From Dryocosmus kuriphilus (taxonomy: Eukaryota; Arthropoda; Insecta; Hymenoptera; Cynipidae): a stretch of 64,000 nucleotides of DNA. The translations under genes and the position numbers were made by a program. A model generated the notes under the pieces. The model did no database searches. It had not been told where the DNA came from and saw nothing but the letters and a program-made list of their open reading frames with translations. The stretch is taken from the NCBI GenBank assembly GCA_038277395.1, contig CM076196.1, forward strand, positions 95,424,385 to 95,488,384, written 5' to 3'. Below are positions 43,602-55,439 of the stretch, piece by piece (positions within the stretch are counted from its first letter, which is position 1; each line of letters starts with the position of its first letter).

Positions 43602-46600
43602 TTATACATTGCCGTTAAAACTAAGCCTCTCTAAGGAGGCCAGTTTCCTCCATATATGCGTATATGGAATATCTACGAAATCATCTGGTTCGCAGAAGTT
43701 ATTTCCGAAATGCTTTACTCTGCGGCTTATTAGCACATCACATTCACATAGTATGTGATGTGCTGTCTCTTCCCGGAAACCGTGTTTTCGACAGCGAGGG
43801 TCACTGTCAGTTTTCATATTAGCTAAGTGTTTCTTCAAGCGGCAGTGGCCCGTCAGCGCTTCCATCACAGTTTTTACCTCTTTCTTTCCATGTTCAAGAG
43901 TTTTTTTAGATTTTCCTAAGTATGGTTCTTTGATAAACTTTTTTGAGTGTGCCATACTTTTGGCCATCCTCAATATTCCGCGTGATTCTTTAAGAACCAT
44001 TTTTCAATGTCATGCTCAGCCGAGGCATACGATATTCCGCAGTATGGTTCAGGGCCATTGAAGGCTTTTGCAGTCCCGCTTTTTGCAAGCATATCTGCTC
44101 TTTCGTTGCCTTCAATTTCCTCTTGCCCAGAAACCCAGATCAAGCTGACCCAATTTCTACCAGACACTTCGAGAAGTTCTTGAAGGCAGCTTCAAACGAG
44201 TCTGGATGTAAATTCCTCAGACAGGATGGCCTTCAAAAGTAGCTCGACTGTCAGGGCATATGCAAACGTGGTGATTGGTGAATCCACGCCCAGAAATCTC
44301 CTCGAGGCAAGCCTTTATGGCTATGTTTTCAGCTTGGAGTACGGTGGGAAATTTACCCAGTGCAATTGTTAATGCAGCCCTGCGTTTTATCCCGTATACC
44401 CCAGCCCCGGAACCTAGGGAGTCCTTTGAATCATCCGTATACCAGACGAGACCTTCTGTTGGAAATAAATTCTTTCTCTTCTACTCATCATGCCAATCTT
44501 CCCTTTTAGGAAATATCACCTTAAATGGCTTCATGAACGTGTATTCTTTCAGCATGCAATCTGAGTGCATACAAAGGATTTCATCCCCTGACAACACGTT
44601 CTTTACTAAGTCGCGCAAGTCAAGGTAGTTAGTATTCCCATAACTTACATTTAGGGAAATTCTATATCCCTCCGCCGCAGCCCTCTGCCAAAGCAGGGTG
44701 TGCAGCGGTGGTATACCCAGGATAGACTCTAATACCGCTGTTGGAGTTTTTCTCATTGACCCAGTAATTGCGAGGCAAAAAACCTTTTGTAGGTTCTCCA
44801 GCTGGTACCTGGAACTTACCAGACTAGTTCTTGGCACCCAGATCAATGAGGCATATGTTATAATTGATCTAATGATTATAGTATATAACCAGTATACCAC
44901 CTTGGGCTTTAATCCCCAGTTTTAACCAACTGCACCTCTGTAAGGACAATAGGCCGCTTTCGCCTTTTTATTGATCGCATCCATATGCAGTTTCAAAGTT
45001 AATTTAGGGTCGAAAATGACGCCTAAATACATAAAAGATGTGAAGGAGTCGACCTTCTTGCCATAAAACATAGGATTCACGAGATCAGGCAGATTCCTGC
45101 GCCTCGTAAAGACTAAAAGTTCAGTTTTTCCTGGGTTAACTGATAGGGCACGGTCGTTGCACCAACTCTTGACGATGTTGAGAGCATTTTGCATTAGCTC
45201 GACCAACGTCCCTTCATGCTTTTTTGTTACCAGGACAACGAGGTCATCTACATATCCTTGTGTATGGAAGCCTAAATCATTTAATATCCGTATTAAATCA
45301 TTAATAACGAGTGCTCACAGGGTGGAGATTAACAGTCCTCCCTGTGGAAAACCCCTTTTGACCTTCGCTGTCACGTTACATCCGTGGAGCGAGGATAGGA
45401 CTATCCTGTCGCATAGCATAGAGCGTAAGCATCTATTAACCGTGGAGCCCACACCATGGCTTTCAGCAGAGTCGATTATAGCCTCCGTAGGGGTGTTACT
45501 GAAGGCATCTTCTATGCCTAAAGACGCTGCAGTCGCTACCTCATCTGTTCGTCCTGCCTTTTGAACGCGGGAAGTAAATGCATGAAGCGCGTCAATTGTG
45601 GATTTACCTTCCCGTGAGGCAAATTGATTATTATGAAGGAGTCTGCCCGATAGGATTTCCTTCTTCATATGAAAATCTACTAACTTTTCTAATGTCTTTA
45701 ACACGAAAGAAGTTAGGCTAATTTGTCTGAATGACTTGGCCTCATAGTACAAGTCCCTCCCCGGCTTTGGTATGAAAATCGCTTTGACCCTCCTCCATGC
45801 CGCGGAGGTATATCCCATAGCTATTCGCCCCCTAAATATATTACATAATATTCCTATTAGAACATCCAAACTTTCTTGGATCAACGCTGAGAAATGCCGT
45901 CTTCTCCGGCGACCTTGTATGAGTGGAACTGACGAACAACCCACCTAATCTTTGATTGTGTTACAATCCGGCTTGCCATTCTCCAATCATTCACATTGGC
46001 CCTATGGTCTGGGTCGTCAGAGGAATTTAGCCTAACAGTTCCTTCCTCTGACTGACTCTCAGATCCGGAACCAGAAAAGTGCACCTTCATAAGGTGTTCG
46101 AGGATTTCGCTAACCGTTTCTATCGTGTCTCCTGTTGGCAATGTTAATGCCCTCAGTCGAAATGCTTAGTCTTTTCTTTAAGTCTCTCTGGAGTTTAGCA
46201 GTATCAGCAACATTTTTAACGCCCTGACAATGCATCCTCCATGAGATCCTTTTAGCCGATTGTATCTCGTTCGTGTATTTTGCTAAACTTGCTTTATGCA
46301 ATTCCCATTTACCAGATTCTGTGGCACTATTAAATAGTCTCCTAGTTTCTTTCCTTAAAACCTGAAGCCTAGTATTCCACCAAGGAGCATTCTTGTCTGT
46401 TTTCTTAATACGAAGAAGACAGTTGTCCTCATATGATTTATGTATAGCTTTATTGACTACGAGGCACGTCCAGAAGGTAAGTGTACTGGTACTCTCACAG
46501 CTGTAGGGAATACTTTTTCGACGCGTTGGCAACACTGCCGCGTGGCCTGACCCCTCCCTATCAAAACGAGACCAATCCGAGGTTAGTGTGTTAAAAACTC

Positions 46601-47570
46601 TTGACGCAGTAGAATATCTCGCGAAAAATGTCGATCGTTGAGATTTATAATGGGGTGCAAAACTGTTTAGGGTAATGGAGCTATGAAGTGTACGAGTGTA
46701 TACAAGTGGTGTTGCGAATTTAAAATGGCCGTACACCTTTACACCCTCCGCCAAGGAATTCAAAACCACAACTTCAGCCAAAAAAATCATGGCATCCGTG
46801 GTTTGGGACCATAAAGGCATAATTTTTATTGAATATATACCTCACGGGGAGACCGTCAACGCAGCAAGATACGGTGAGATGCTGAAAAAATTGAAAAGGG
46901 CGATTCAGAATAAAAGGAGGGGCATGCTGACGAAAGGAGTCTGCCTTCTACATGACAATGCCAAACCTCACACGGCCAACGCTCTAAGCAACTCCTGGAC
47001 TCTTTTGGATGGGCTGTTTTGAACCACCCCCCGTATTCCCCTGACCTGGCCCTTAAGATTTCCATCTCTTCACTTCCCTGAAGGCGCACATGGTTGGAAA
47101 CAAGTTTTCAACGGACTAGGAGGTGAAGGGGAGGTGGAGAAGTGGGCGAAAGAGCTGGAGGGAGACTTCTTCCAGGCAGGCATAAAAAAATTGATCCCGC
47201 GGCTCACCACTTGCATCGAGAGGGATGGTGACTATGTCGAAAAATAACTTACATATGTACAAGTGTAACCAGCTATGTTTTTGTTTTCATAAATTTTTCT
47301 TGAAGCCTACATAAATTGAGTACACTTACTTTCTGGACGTGCCTCGTATATCCATAGCAAATTCTAGCTGATCTATTGATCTAATCCTTCCAGGAATAAT
47401 TGACAAGGCCTCACCATGATTCTATCTTATTTATCCCAGTCTCTACTACAAAACCTCGGTAAGCAAACAAAGCGTGCTTCTGGCTTATGGCTTTCGCTTC
47501 TAACTTGTAGCACCAAGGCTCTTGTATCAGTGCAAGAGCCGTACGTTCCACTGTAATACGCTTAAGATGA
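43602..47570 (-). pseudogene. ORF2 of non-LTR 4: endonuclease, RT, RNase H, C-terminal knuckle
   Basis: The endonuclease is represented by its first strand (HHCKVASVIL, then TALALIQEPWCYKLEAKAIS) near 47570-47440; the rest is lost or replaced by the mariner. RT follows: PWWNTRLQVLRKETRRLFNS linker, KVAGEDGISQR, AIFIPKPGRD, SLTSFVLKTLEKLVD, motif A as GIEDAFSNT, GFPQGGLL and GYVDDLVVL with YxDD intact (about 45250). Then SVNPGKTELLVF and the connection domain. RNase H keeps D in YTDDSKDS, E in QAENIAI, D in PDSRAT and D in GNERADML. The end holds CRKHGFREETAHHILCECD. Breaks are few: near 45310, 45220, 44910, 44220 and 43980. Confidence 0.8.
46460..47346 (+). mobile_element. Internally deleted mariner inside non-LTR 4
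   Basis: Inverted ends CGAGGCACGTCCAGAAGGTA and the inverse of ...TACTTTCTGGACGTGCCTCG, with TA on both sides (46458-46459, 47347-47348). Plus-strand transposase pieces: a helix-turn-helix scrap (VYKWCCEFK) joined directly to KIMASVVWDHKGIIFIEY, then the second Asp block CLLHDNAKPHTA and, one frame away, YSPDLALK. The segment with the first catalytic Asp is deleted. It is 887 bp, so non-autonomous. Its orientation is opposite to its host element. Confidence 0.9.
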
Positions 47571-47581
47571 CGGACGCTACT

Positions 47582-48365
47582 TTACAGTGGTGTGGGTTTA
47601 TCTGGATAAAATCCAGATCCGAGGATTTGGAACGGACCATTATGAAACAGCACACCCACTTGATCCAAGGGCAACTGCTCTACTCCTGACCCCGTATCGT
47701 TCTTTCTTTTGGAAAGAATTTTCATCTGGATCATTTTCATCCCCAGATACGGTCTGCAATCGACCTTTTCGATGCATTCGGTGATTGAAGGGTCCACATT
47801 CAAGATCAACTGGGTTGACTTGGTGTCCTCCTTCACATCGTTAATAGTCCAATCTTCCACCTTTAAGATGAGCTTTTGGACAGCCATCCTCTGGAGAATA
47901 GAACAATGTTCTTTGGATACGCCATGTACCGAGGCAATGAGCTTGACAGGCTTGGGAAGGTCCTTGAAGTCAATAACCTTAACTCATGCACCCTCCCAAG
48001 GCTTCAAACCATCTAACTTCCCCGATGAGCCATGTCCTCGACATCTCATCCGCGCAGATGACGGTCAGCACCCCACTCCTGTACCGGCAATCCTCAAACC
48101 ACGGGATAATGTCGCCACGTTTTACATCGGCGATCATCTTGACGAGTGCCATTTCTATGGCCATTGCTTGCTCCGATCTGAACTTCTCTTGCGGCAAGCC
48201 CATCGGAACAATGGCCATTTTCCTGTGACTTTGAAGGGCAAGGCTGTACGAGCCTCCTGGGTCGGCTATCCTACCCTTCTTTCTCTCTGTCCTGATTAGG
48301 AGTACTGCCGTCAGATCGAGACCGTTTTGGGATCTCAGGTTTAGGAGTCTCCTCGCGCCTACCAC
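47582..48365 (-). pseudogene. ORF1 of non-LTR 4, DUF4780-like domain
   Basis: Two minus-strand frames (48365-47979 and 47887-47582) join through one small frameshift. They read SHRKMAIVPMGLPQEKFRSE, IIPWFEDCRYRSGVLTVICA, DEMSRTWLIGEVRWFEALGG, then KLILKVEDWTINDVKEDTKS and DPSITECIEKVDCRPYLGM. The pattern of a hydrophobic strand, an invariant R.WL and a duplicated alpha-beta fold recalls the DUF4780 domain found in insect retroelement ORF1 proteins. It would be an RNA-binding chaperone-like Gag analogue. Assignment is by memory of the pattern. Confidence 0.6.
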
Positions 48366-48420
48366 GCTCCCATCGTTCTCAGTAGCTTTGGCTTCGCTAA
48401 TGTGACTAATTAAAGTCTCA

Positions 48421-48890
48421 TTATCATTGGTATCATTGAAGTCACCCGTTCATGTGTTTGTTTTTTATTTTTATTTTCGGAATCCATATTGTTCCCACAA
48501 TTAGCTATGGAAATAAGAGGGCCATCCCGACAAAACTCCGCTTGTGAGAATAAGTCACTTTTACACTCGGAGGTTGCCCGCTATCCCAGGATACCGTAAG
48601 AGTTACCATTCCTTGGTGACACTCAGCTTTCGACACGGTAGTTCACGCCTTGGCTTAGGAGCTGATACAGGAACCGAGTGCCACTCGATGTTCGCTGCTT
48701 AGTCGGATTCACGCCGATAATTCCACCCTACTACACCTCAACTCCTGCCCGTAAGGGTGACCTCGTTGCGGCGTCCAGATCATTGATATCCGCGGGAGTT
48801 CTTAGGCTCCCTCACCGCGGCTAGGTCCGAACTCTCCTTCTCCTTAGGCAGGGAAATTTAGTTTCCGGTTATAAGGAGTAGAAGAGTTCA
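48421..48890 (-). other. 5' non-coding region of non-LTR 4
   Basis: GC-balanced sequence without frames, upstream of ORF1 on the minus strand. It contains CCGCGGTGAGGGAGCC and GGACGCCGCAACGAGG. The parallel with 18370-18545 supports it as element sequence. Confidence 0.5.
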
Positions 48891-49828
48891 CGCGTCCCAT
48901 AGAGGAGGATTAGATATAATATAGTTTTATTAAACAAATTACAATCTCGATGAAGAATGGCGACCGTAGAAACGCCAGAAAGCCAGAAGACGGGCAGCGA
49001 GCTCAGCAATCGACCATAAGTTCGGGACCCTTCATGGGCTTCCGGCTGAGCCCGGCTGTGGTCTCCGGTACCCGTTCTGTAACGTCTGTGTTACGTTACG
49101 TTTTTAATGTCTTTATATTCTTTCGCTGCCTTTTCACGTTCTTTTTTAATTCTGGGTGAGTCACCGGTAATTGGGAGGGGTAGGGAGTGAGGTTCCACTT
49201 CTGTGTGTGAAGGATAATCCGTAAGCTTTTCAGCATGACTGTGCCTAAAATATTTACAAATTTCGATTTTTATATTAAACTGAAGAGTATGTGTTTTATA
49301 TTTTTACCGATCATAATTTTGATCACTACTTGTACAATTACTTCGACAGTATCCCAATTTGCTATCATTATATTCCGCGAAACTGGTTCGAAAATCAAAT
49401 AATTGGAATTCTGAATTTTTCCAGTAATTCCTTTACCACATACTAATGTATAGCGCCTGCATATACTAAGATTCTATACAAATTATTTTCAAATTTTATC
49501 ATTAAATGGAAGCGTGTTTCGATAACTTGGTCCATCCGAGTTGAATATTTCTGGTGAATCAGTGATAGGAATTAATTCGTTTTATTCTAATTCCTGCCTT
49601 TCCAGTTTCTCTGACTGTAAACATAATATAGGCATTCTTTTCTAAAACGACCCGGTAGGTTACAAAGAAAGCAGTAAAAGTCTGAGAGTGATCGCCAAGA
49701 AGTTTTGTTTATCGAACACCATTCTCTCGCATCTTCCATCAACAGCGCGTCTAAATTTTCCAAAATGTGTGATCGTTAATTATATATCCTATTTTAAAAC
49801 TGTTTAATTCTTCTAAGAGAAAAAAAGA
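48891..49828. other. No feature recognised
   Basis: Near 48905-48960 the minus strand has TTTGTTTAATAAAACTATAT, a possible polyadenylation signal. The rest is AT-rich and featureless. Confidence 0.4.
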
Positions 49829-50151
49829 GTCCCGGTGGCTCAGATGATAGCGCGTCAGGCTTCCGACTAGGAGGACTGGGTTCGATCCCTGTGCCGGTAC
49901 CAATGGAAATTTTTCTATGTTCTTTAACCGGTGTTCTGGTGGTTCGGAACCCATCTTAAACTGTAGGTCCCTTTCAGAAGAGGTTGGTGACTTCCAAGGG
50001 AAGGGGCTACATCTCGAGGGGAAAGTTGGTTGAGGGCCATCAGCCGATTTTGAGAGACTCGAAAAAGAGTTAGCAATTTCTGTGCGAGAGAGGCTCCTTT
50101 CGGGGAGACTATCGCCCGATGGTCGCTGCTTGATTTCGAGAAAATAAACAC
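49829..50151 (+). mobile_element. tRNA-derived SINE
   Basis: 49829-49900 folds like a tRNA: the acceptor arms GTCCCGG and CCGGTAC pair with one mismatch. An A box (TGGCTCAGATGATAGC) and a B box (GGGTTCGATCCC) serve as internal Pol III promoter. The anticodon arm (TCAGGCTTCCGACTAGG) pairs poorly, so it is not a good functional tRNA. A unique body follows (CGGTGTTCTGGTGGTTCGGA, CATCTCGAGGGGAAAG) up to an AAAATAAACACACACA tail near 50140. It is the typical layout of a tRNA-head SINE. Confidence 0.65.
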
Positions 50152-52854
50152 ACACATACACTTGCATGAGACACCACGTCAGTGCAGCGAACATGGACAA
50201 CATCTGTCTGGAAGATCTCATAAGTCTGCTCCTACAAACCCTACCATACTAGCTTTGCTAGCAGCTTATAGTCTGGTTAGGCAGGCTGCCAGATGGCATG
50301 CATCGGAGGCTCACTTTAATATACAGAGAGGCCCGCGTCCGATATGCTGACACAGGGTATGCCTAGCACCCGAGAGATAATATAACCAAAACGTTGGAAA
50401 CAACGAAAAAAGCAGAGATCAAAATCCCTTTAAAAAAAAAAATTTTTTTTTAAATAGTTGCCAGGTATTGGTGCACTGCTTTGAGGTAAAACACGGGTAT
50501 GGCACAATGGGCTTACAGCCTGGGCGCCAAAGGGTATTCTTAGGAACCTCCCGCCCACCTTAAGACAAACAAGCAACAAGCAATTCTTCTAAGAAACAAG
50601 CTGATCTATTGTCTTTATTATTTTTCTATTTAATTGGTCAGTTGCCCATTATTTGAAAAGAAGTGTCTGAATAATTTCGAATGGGAAAGAAGTTGCCAGA
50701 ATATTGTCATTGTTAGTATTATTTTCTTGTTCTTTTTCTGTATATAAGTTATTTAAATGTATTCTCGAATGCCTTCTTCACCTACCGCGTTTTTTTGAAA
50801 TTCTATGGGGTCTGTTTTGAGTTAAGTATATAATGTCCTCTAATGGTTCTCCATCATCGGTATCTTCTAACCTCACATTGCTTTTCCTTCTTCTAAGACG
50901 AGTTTCAAAAATATTTTGGGATGGGCTAACAGGTTTTTGCGGACTTGCTTTAAATCAAACTGTACTGAATTCCTATTACGTGGTTCTTTTCTGTTATTCC
51001 TATTGTCATCTTTGATTAATTTAACTGTGGTTTCAAAAGAACTATAAGCTGACGGGTTTTAATTTTATCTTAAAATTGTTTATCTTTCTTCGCTTTCTTT
51101 AAGAAGTATTTCCATTTGTCGGTTCATAAATTCGTCGTATTATGCGCTTCCTAAGAGTTCGTCTGATTCTAATACGAATTGAGTATTATTTTCCAAGAAG
51201 GAATCTTGTTCGAATGTTTCGTCGTTAATTTTTTGATGATATTCCGACCTATCTTTTTTTCCTAATTTTTTGGTATTGCTTGAACCCTGTCTTTGACTTA
51301 ATGTTGTTTCTTACGCGCCTAAATGAGTTGTTTTTCCTCTCAGGTTTCAAATCATATTTAAGCTATTAGTTTCTATTTTTTATTTCCCAAATTTTATTTT
51401 CGGTTCTCTTTCCGATTTTTAAAAATTCTTTCCAGGCTTTTGGCAAAAATCCTAGTCTTTATTTTTAAGTCAAAATTCTTTTATCCAAGATTTCTAACCT
51501 TTTTTCCTACTTCTACTTTTATAAATCTTACTTTTCCTCAATAATCTATTCCGTTTTAGTCCGATTTTGATTCATAAATGAACATTTGAAGGATTTCCTA
51601 TATTTTTAAACGAAATATTATCGACTGACAGGTAGAGGTCGTTTTCTCTTAGAATTCTACTGTGTCTGTTTCGGGATTCCGCTACAGTAGCTACGTTAGT
51701 GCCAAGCCAACGAAAAATATCCTTGCTCCTCCCCTCGGAGTATGGGGGATGTACACTATACATATCTTACACCTTTTCACCCCGAATACTGAATTAATGT
51801 TAACGTATCGTGCTTCGAGCCGACGGCCAATGGTTCTATTGCCTGGACCGGAGTCAATTTTTACTGACACTTACTCGTTACACTTCCAACACTCGACGCC
51901 GCTCTTTCACTTCACCACTACTACATAACTTTCCCGCTACAGTTCGTACTGCAGATTGTGGTTAGATTTCTGTTAGAGAACGGTAGATACACGGGTGTTG
52001 TGGCTTCACATGCCTTTATTTTTGTCAAAGAACATACTATTTGTTTTACTTTAGCGTCATTTTCTTCCTCGATTTCTGTATAAGGTACTTTCGATGTCTT
52101 CTTTTGCTTTCAGTGAATATTGGCGATTATTATTTTTCGTTTACCACTTATGTTATTTTCTGTGAAATCTTTGTAATCTTCAATTTTCATCAAACTCGTT
52201 TCATTTATTAAATTTTTTTTTTGTTTTGCTCAACTTCTCCTTGTCCTTTTCTTGTAACTGAATCTATAGTGAGGGTTTCAATGAATATCTGATTTCCGTC
52301 CACAAATCCATTGGAAATAATTTCCTCCGGCGTTGTACTTTTATCAGAAACAAAAGTCTCCAACCATGTTGGTTTGTTTTAGATGCGCGTATGTTAGCAA
52401 TATTTAGGCACATTAGACATTTCTGAGAAAGCGTGATGCCCTCCTGTCGAGAAAATAGTGTCCTTAATCGCAACTTTTCATTTTTTGAAGGGTCAAAAAT
52501 GTTCATAGAGCCCATTCGTATCATTATTCGTATCACTATCGCTGCAAGAATTTTTCTTAAATCTGCCATTTTCTTGCTTCCTTTATCATAATTTTTCTTC
52601 AATTTTCCTGGAATGTTGTCTTCTTCTATTCGTTCAAGTGACTTGTTAGTCAACTTTTTAGCATTTTTCACGGTTTGCTATACTCCATCTGGGATCATTT
52701 GTTCTGGAATATTTTGTCCATTTTTTTCTTGAAATGAATCAATATCGGGTGCTTCAGGGTTTCTCATATCTTCTATCACTATAATATCAGGATTCACTTC
52801 GCCTGAAGGTATGCTAATATCTGTAATTTAGGATTGAAGTGTGACAGAATGCAT
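50152..52854. other. Mostly unassigned, possibly decayed LTR-element sequence on the minus strand
   Basis: 50152-50350 is GC-balanced and coding-like but unassigned. 50400-52850 is T-rich. On the minus strand it reads as Lys/Asn/Glu-rich broken frames (the largest is 52671-52264, 135 residues, starting MKNAKKLTNKSLERIEEDN) that could be gag-like. A purine tract with a TGTATAGTGTACAT start near 51766 resembles the candidate LTR start at 42124. None of this is firm. Confidence 0.3.
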
Positions 52855-53098
52855 TTTTCATTATTTTTGTTACGGTAGACATCGCTGACGATTCAGCTCG
52901 ACCTATAACCAGGGTAGCATCCGCGGTGTCTATGCGTGATAATAATAATCCATCTTCTGCCTGATTAGATCGTCTCCTCGTCTTAGCTTAGAGCATATAC
53001 GCAACCACTGGACTGAGTGCCCAGTGAAAGAGAGCGAGAGAGAGAGAAAGAGAGAGGAGAGTCACAGGTATAGCAGAGCATACAGGAACAACGCCTAT
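52855..53098 (+). repeat. Direct repeat pair, copy 1
   Basis: About 240 bases matching 53785-54024: GTTACGGTAGACATCGCTGA, CTCGACCTATAACCAG, GATAATAATCCATCTT, CTGGACTGAGTG, a GAGAGAGA patch, then GAACAACGCCTATC. The spacing of about 930 bases could suit a small non-autonomous LTR element. However, the intervening sequence contains another duplicated segment (53450-53530 against 53560-53660), so a local duplication is equally possible. Confidence 0.7.
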
Positions 53099-53784
53099 CA
53101 GCCAGGACAGCTCTACGCCACCACGACAAGCTTCGCGTTGACAGAGACAGATGGCGCCACCGGCAGCCGGCATTATCAGTAAGGTATTAATCTGGGACAG
53201 TTAGAAATATGGCAGTTTGTTACCATCAGGAATCTGGGGCACAGCCGGTAGAGTAGGAACGTGTCAGTTAGAAATTTGACAGTTTGTTAACAGAGACATG
53301 AAATTGGTGAAAATAACTGACACATACCCCTTCACTCTCACTCCCTGTAGGCTTACAGAAAAGCTGGCAGTGTTGTATGTAAGACAGAATTCGTTCTTCA
53401 TTATTGTCATGATTATATATACTGACTTTACGTAAATTTGTAAATATCTCGAAAACTAAAAGAGATAGGTAAAAACGGAAAAAATTATTCGAGAAGGAAA
53501 ATTGCTCGGACAGATCTAAATGATACAATAAAAAATTTTCACATTCCAAAATTTTTGCTTTTCCAAAATTTTGAGATATCTTGAAAACGGTGAAAGATAT
53601 GACAAAAATGTATTTAGAAAAGGGGATATATTTCAGACAGGTCTAAATGATACACTAAAAAATTCCAAAATTTGAGAGTTTGTGTTGGCTTGCACGGGGA
53701 TTCCCGAGAACTCGACGAGTTTCAACACGCACTTCAAAACGCCTCGATGCTCGGAGTGTGAAATGTGTAAAGACAAAAAGCATT

Positions 53785-54024
53785 CTTCATTATTGTTGTT
53801 ACGGTAGACATCGCTGATGATTTAACTCGACCTATAACCAGGTGCAGCATCCGCGGTGCCTATGTGTAATGATAATAATCCATCTTGTGCCCGAGTAGAT
53901 TGTCTCCTTGTCTTAGCTTATAGTATATGAGCAACAACTGGACTGAGTGACCGGTGAGAGATAGAGAGAGAGATACAGAAGAGTCAAAGGTACAGTACAG
54001 CGTACATGAACAACGCCTATCGTC
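53785..54024 (+). repeat. Direct repeat pair, copy 2
   Basis: Second copy of the 52855-53098 repeat, clearly diverged but collinear. Confidence 0.7.
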
Positions 54025-54690
54025 AACACCGTCCACGCGCAGGGAAAAAACGAACAGTGAAACACGTGGAGCGTGAACCTCCTTTTAATCATGCTCTCCG
54101 GATACTCTTAGCGATCCGTGTGACCGCTAAAAGTCAAATAATAAATTCAATTATTGTTAAAAACCAAGAAGTTACATAGATAATTTTCTTAGCTTTAAAT
54201 GAACTATCCAAATCCCGAAATTCAAAAATTACAAAATAAGTTCAAAATTCTTAATAACAATCTTTAGCTTTTAACAATAGTACAAAATCAATATAGAATA
54301 TTTTAGTCAATTGCACGAATCCAAATTGTATTCGGAATAGAATACTAGATGGTTCCGATTAATGAATAATTTGTCTGTAATAAATGGTTAAATTGTAACT
54401 GAACAATAACTTCGAGAACTTGATTTATTAATTAATTAGAAAAAATCAATAAATAACTTGGCCATTAATTGATAACAAAATCGAATAGATTGAGTAAAAA
54501 TGGTCTCCATAAAAATATCCAAATTATTCATTAGCAAAGGTGAGCAATCAATAGAAATACATGCTAAATCATTAAATTAACAATAAGGAATTCATTCTTC
54601 TTAAAAAGTTATTATAAATAGAATCTGCAAAATAAACATATAAATCTAAAGACCTATACTCTTTATTAGGTATTAGAGTGAGTGAGTCTT
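54025..54690. other. AT-rich stretch, nothing recognised
   Basis: No frame or repeat of note. It begins with a short GC-richer patch (CGTGGAGCGTGAACC). Confidence 0.5.
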
Positions 54691-54869
54691 CCAAATTTTT
54701 CTTAGTTGCAATAATTTTCAAAAATCAGCAATTAGTGGTCACACGGAGTGCATCCGGCCGGGACGGAGGTCCCAAGCTCGAAGTGCGGACTCAGCTAAAA
54801 ACCCTACCCAAAATCATCCTATCGCAGTTGTCGTCCGAAAACGTCAAGCTCTCTAAGTATGCAATACTC

Positions 54870-55160
54870 CGAGCCTAGGCAGTTTAGAGCGGTGGCTTAT
54901 AAAAGCGAAAGTGGAACATAGCGTAGTCAGTTCACTGTTTTCTTCAAAGCGGTTCAAATCGTGAGCAAGAAGTGAAAGAAGAATCTCGATTGCACTTTTG
55001 TGACAGTTGAAGACTTTATTAGTGAATTGAATTATAAAAGCGAGAGTCGAACGCAGCGTAGTTAGTTCAGTGTTTTCTTCAAAGCGGTTCACATCGTGAG
55101 CAAGAAGTGAAAAAAGAACCTCCAGTGCACTTTTGTGACACTTGAAGAATTGACTATTAT
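54870..55160 (+). promoter_or_regulatory. Tandemly duplicated LTR-promoter-like module
   Basis: Two copies of about 140 bases each contain TATAAAAGCGA, then CGCAGCGTAGT-AGTTCA, a possible initiator about 30 bases downstream, GTGTTTTCTTCAAAGCGGTT, GTGAGCAAGAAGTGAA and TGCACTTTTGTGACA. The TATA boxes lie at about 54898 and 55034. The layout suits the U3/R region of an insect LTR element. The second copy is cut at 55165 by a mariner. No coding sequence of that element is nearby. Confidence 0.5.
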
Positions 55161-55439
55161 ATATACAAGGTCTGTCCGAGAAGTATCCAGAAAAACTTCA
55201 TACCTCCACGCGAGTGTTCTTCTTCGTCATCCGGCGAGTGACATCCTTCAATGTAGTCCCATTTGATTGAGCGACGCGCTGCCAGCGGTGTTTTCACTTC
55301 CTGAAGCAGTTCTGGAAGTCAGTTTTCGAAACAGCCTTTAGTGCACTCGTCGCGTTTGCCTAAATCGTCTCTATGTCGTCAAACCGGTATCCCTTAAGTA
55401 GAGTTTTCAATTTTGGAAATAGCCAAAAGTCGCAGGGAA

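Larger units (their letters stand above)
43602..48420 (-). mobile_element. Non-LTR retrotransposon 4 (I/LOA-like, with RNase H), best preserved in the window
   Basis: Minus-strand element with, in order, ORF1 (48365-47582), an endonuclease scrap (about 47570-47380), RT (about 46140-44480), RNase H (about 44460-43990) and a C-terminal Cys region. A mariner splits it at 46460-47346. The 3' end is not defined: after the last stop at 43602 no clear tail is visible. The 5' region to about 48880 is non-coding. Similarity of a piece at 18370-18545 to its 5' region shows that related copies exist. Confidence 0.85.

Noticed and set aside
49829..49900. Functional tRNA gene
   Set aside because: Acceptor arms pair, but the anticodon arm does not, and a SINE body with an A-rich tail follows.
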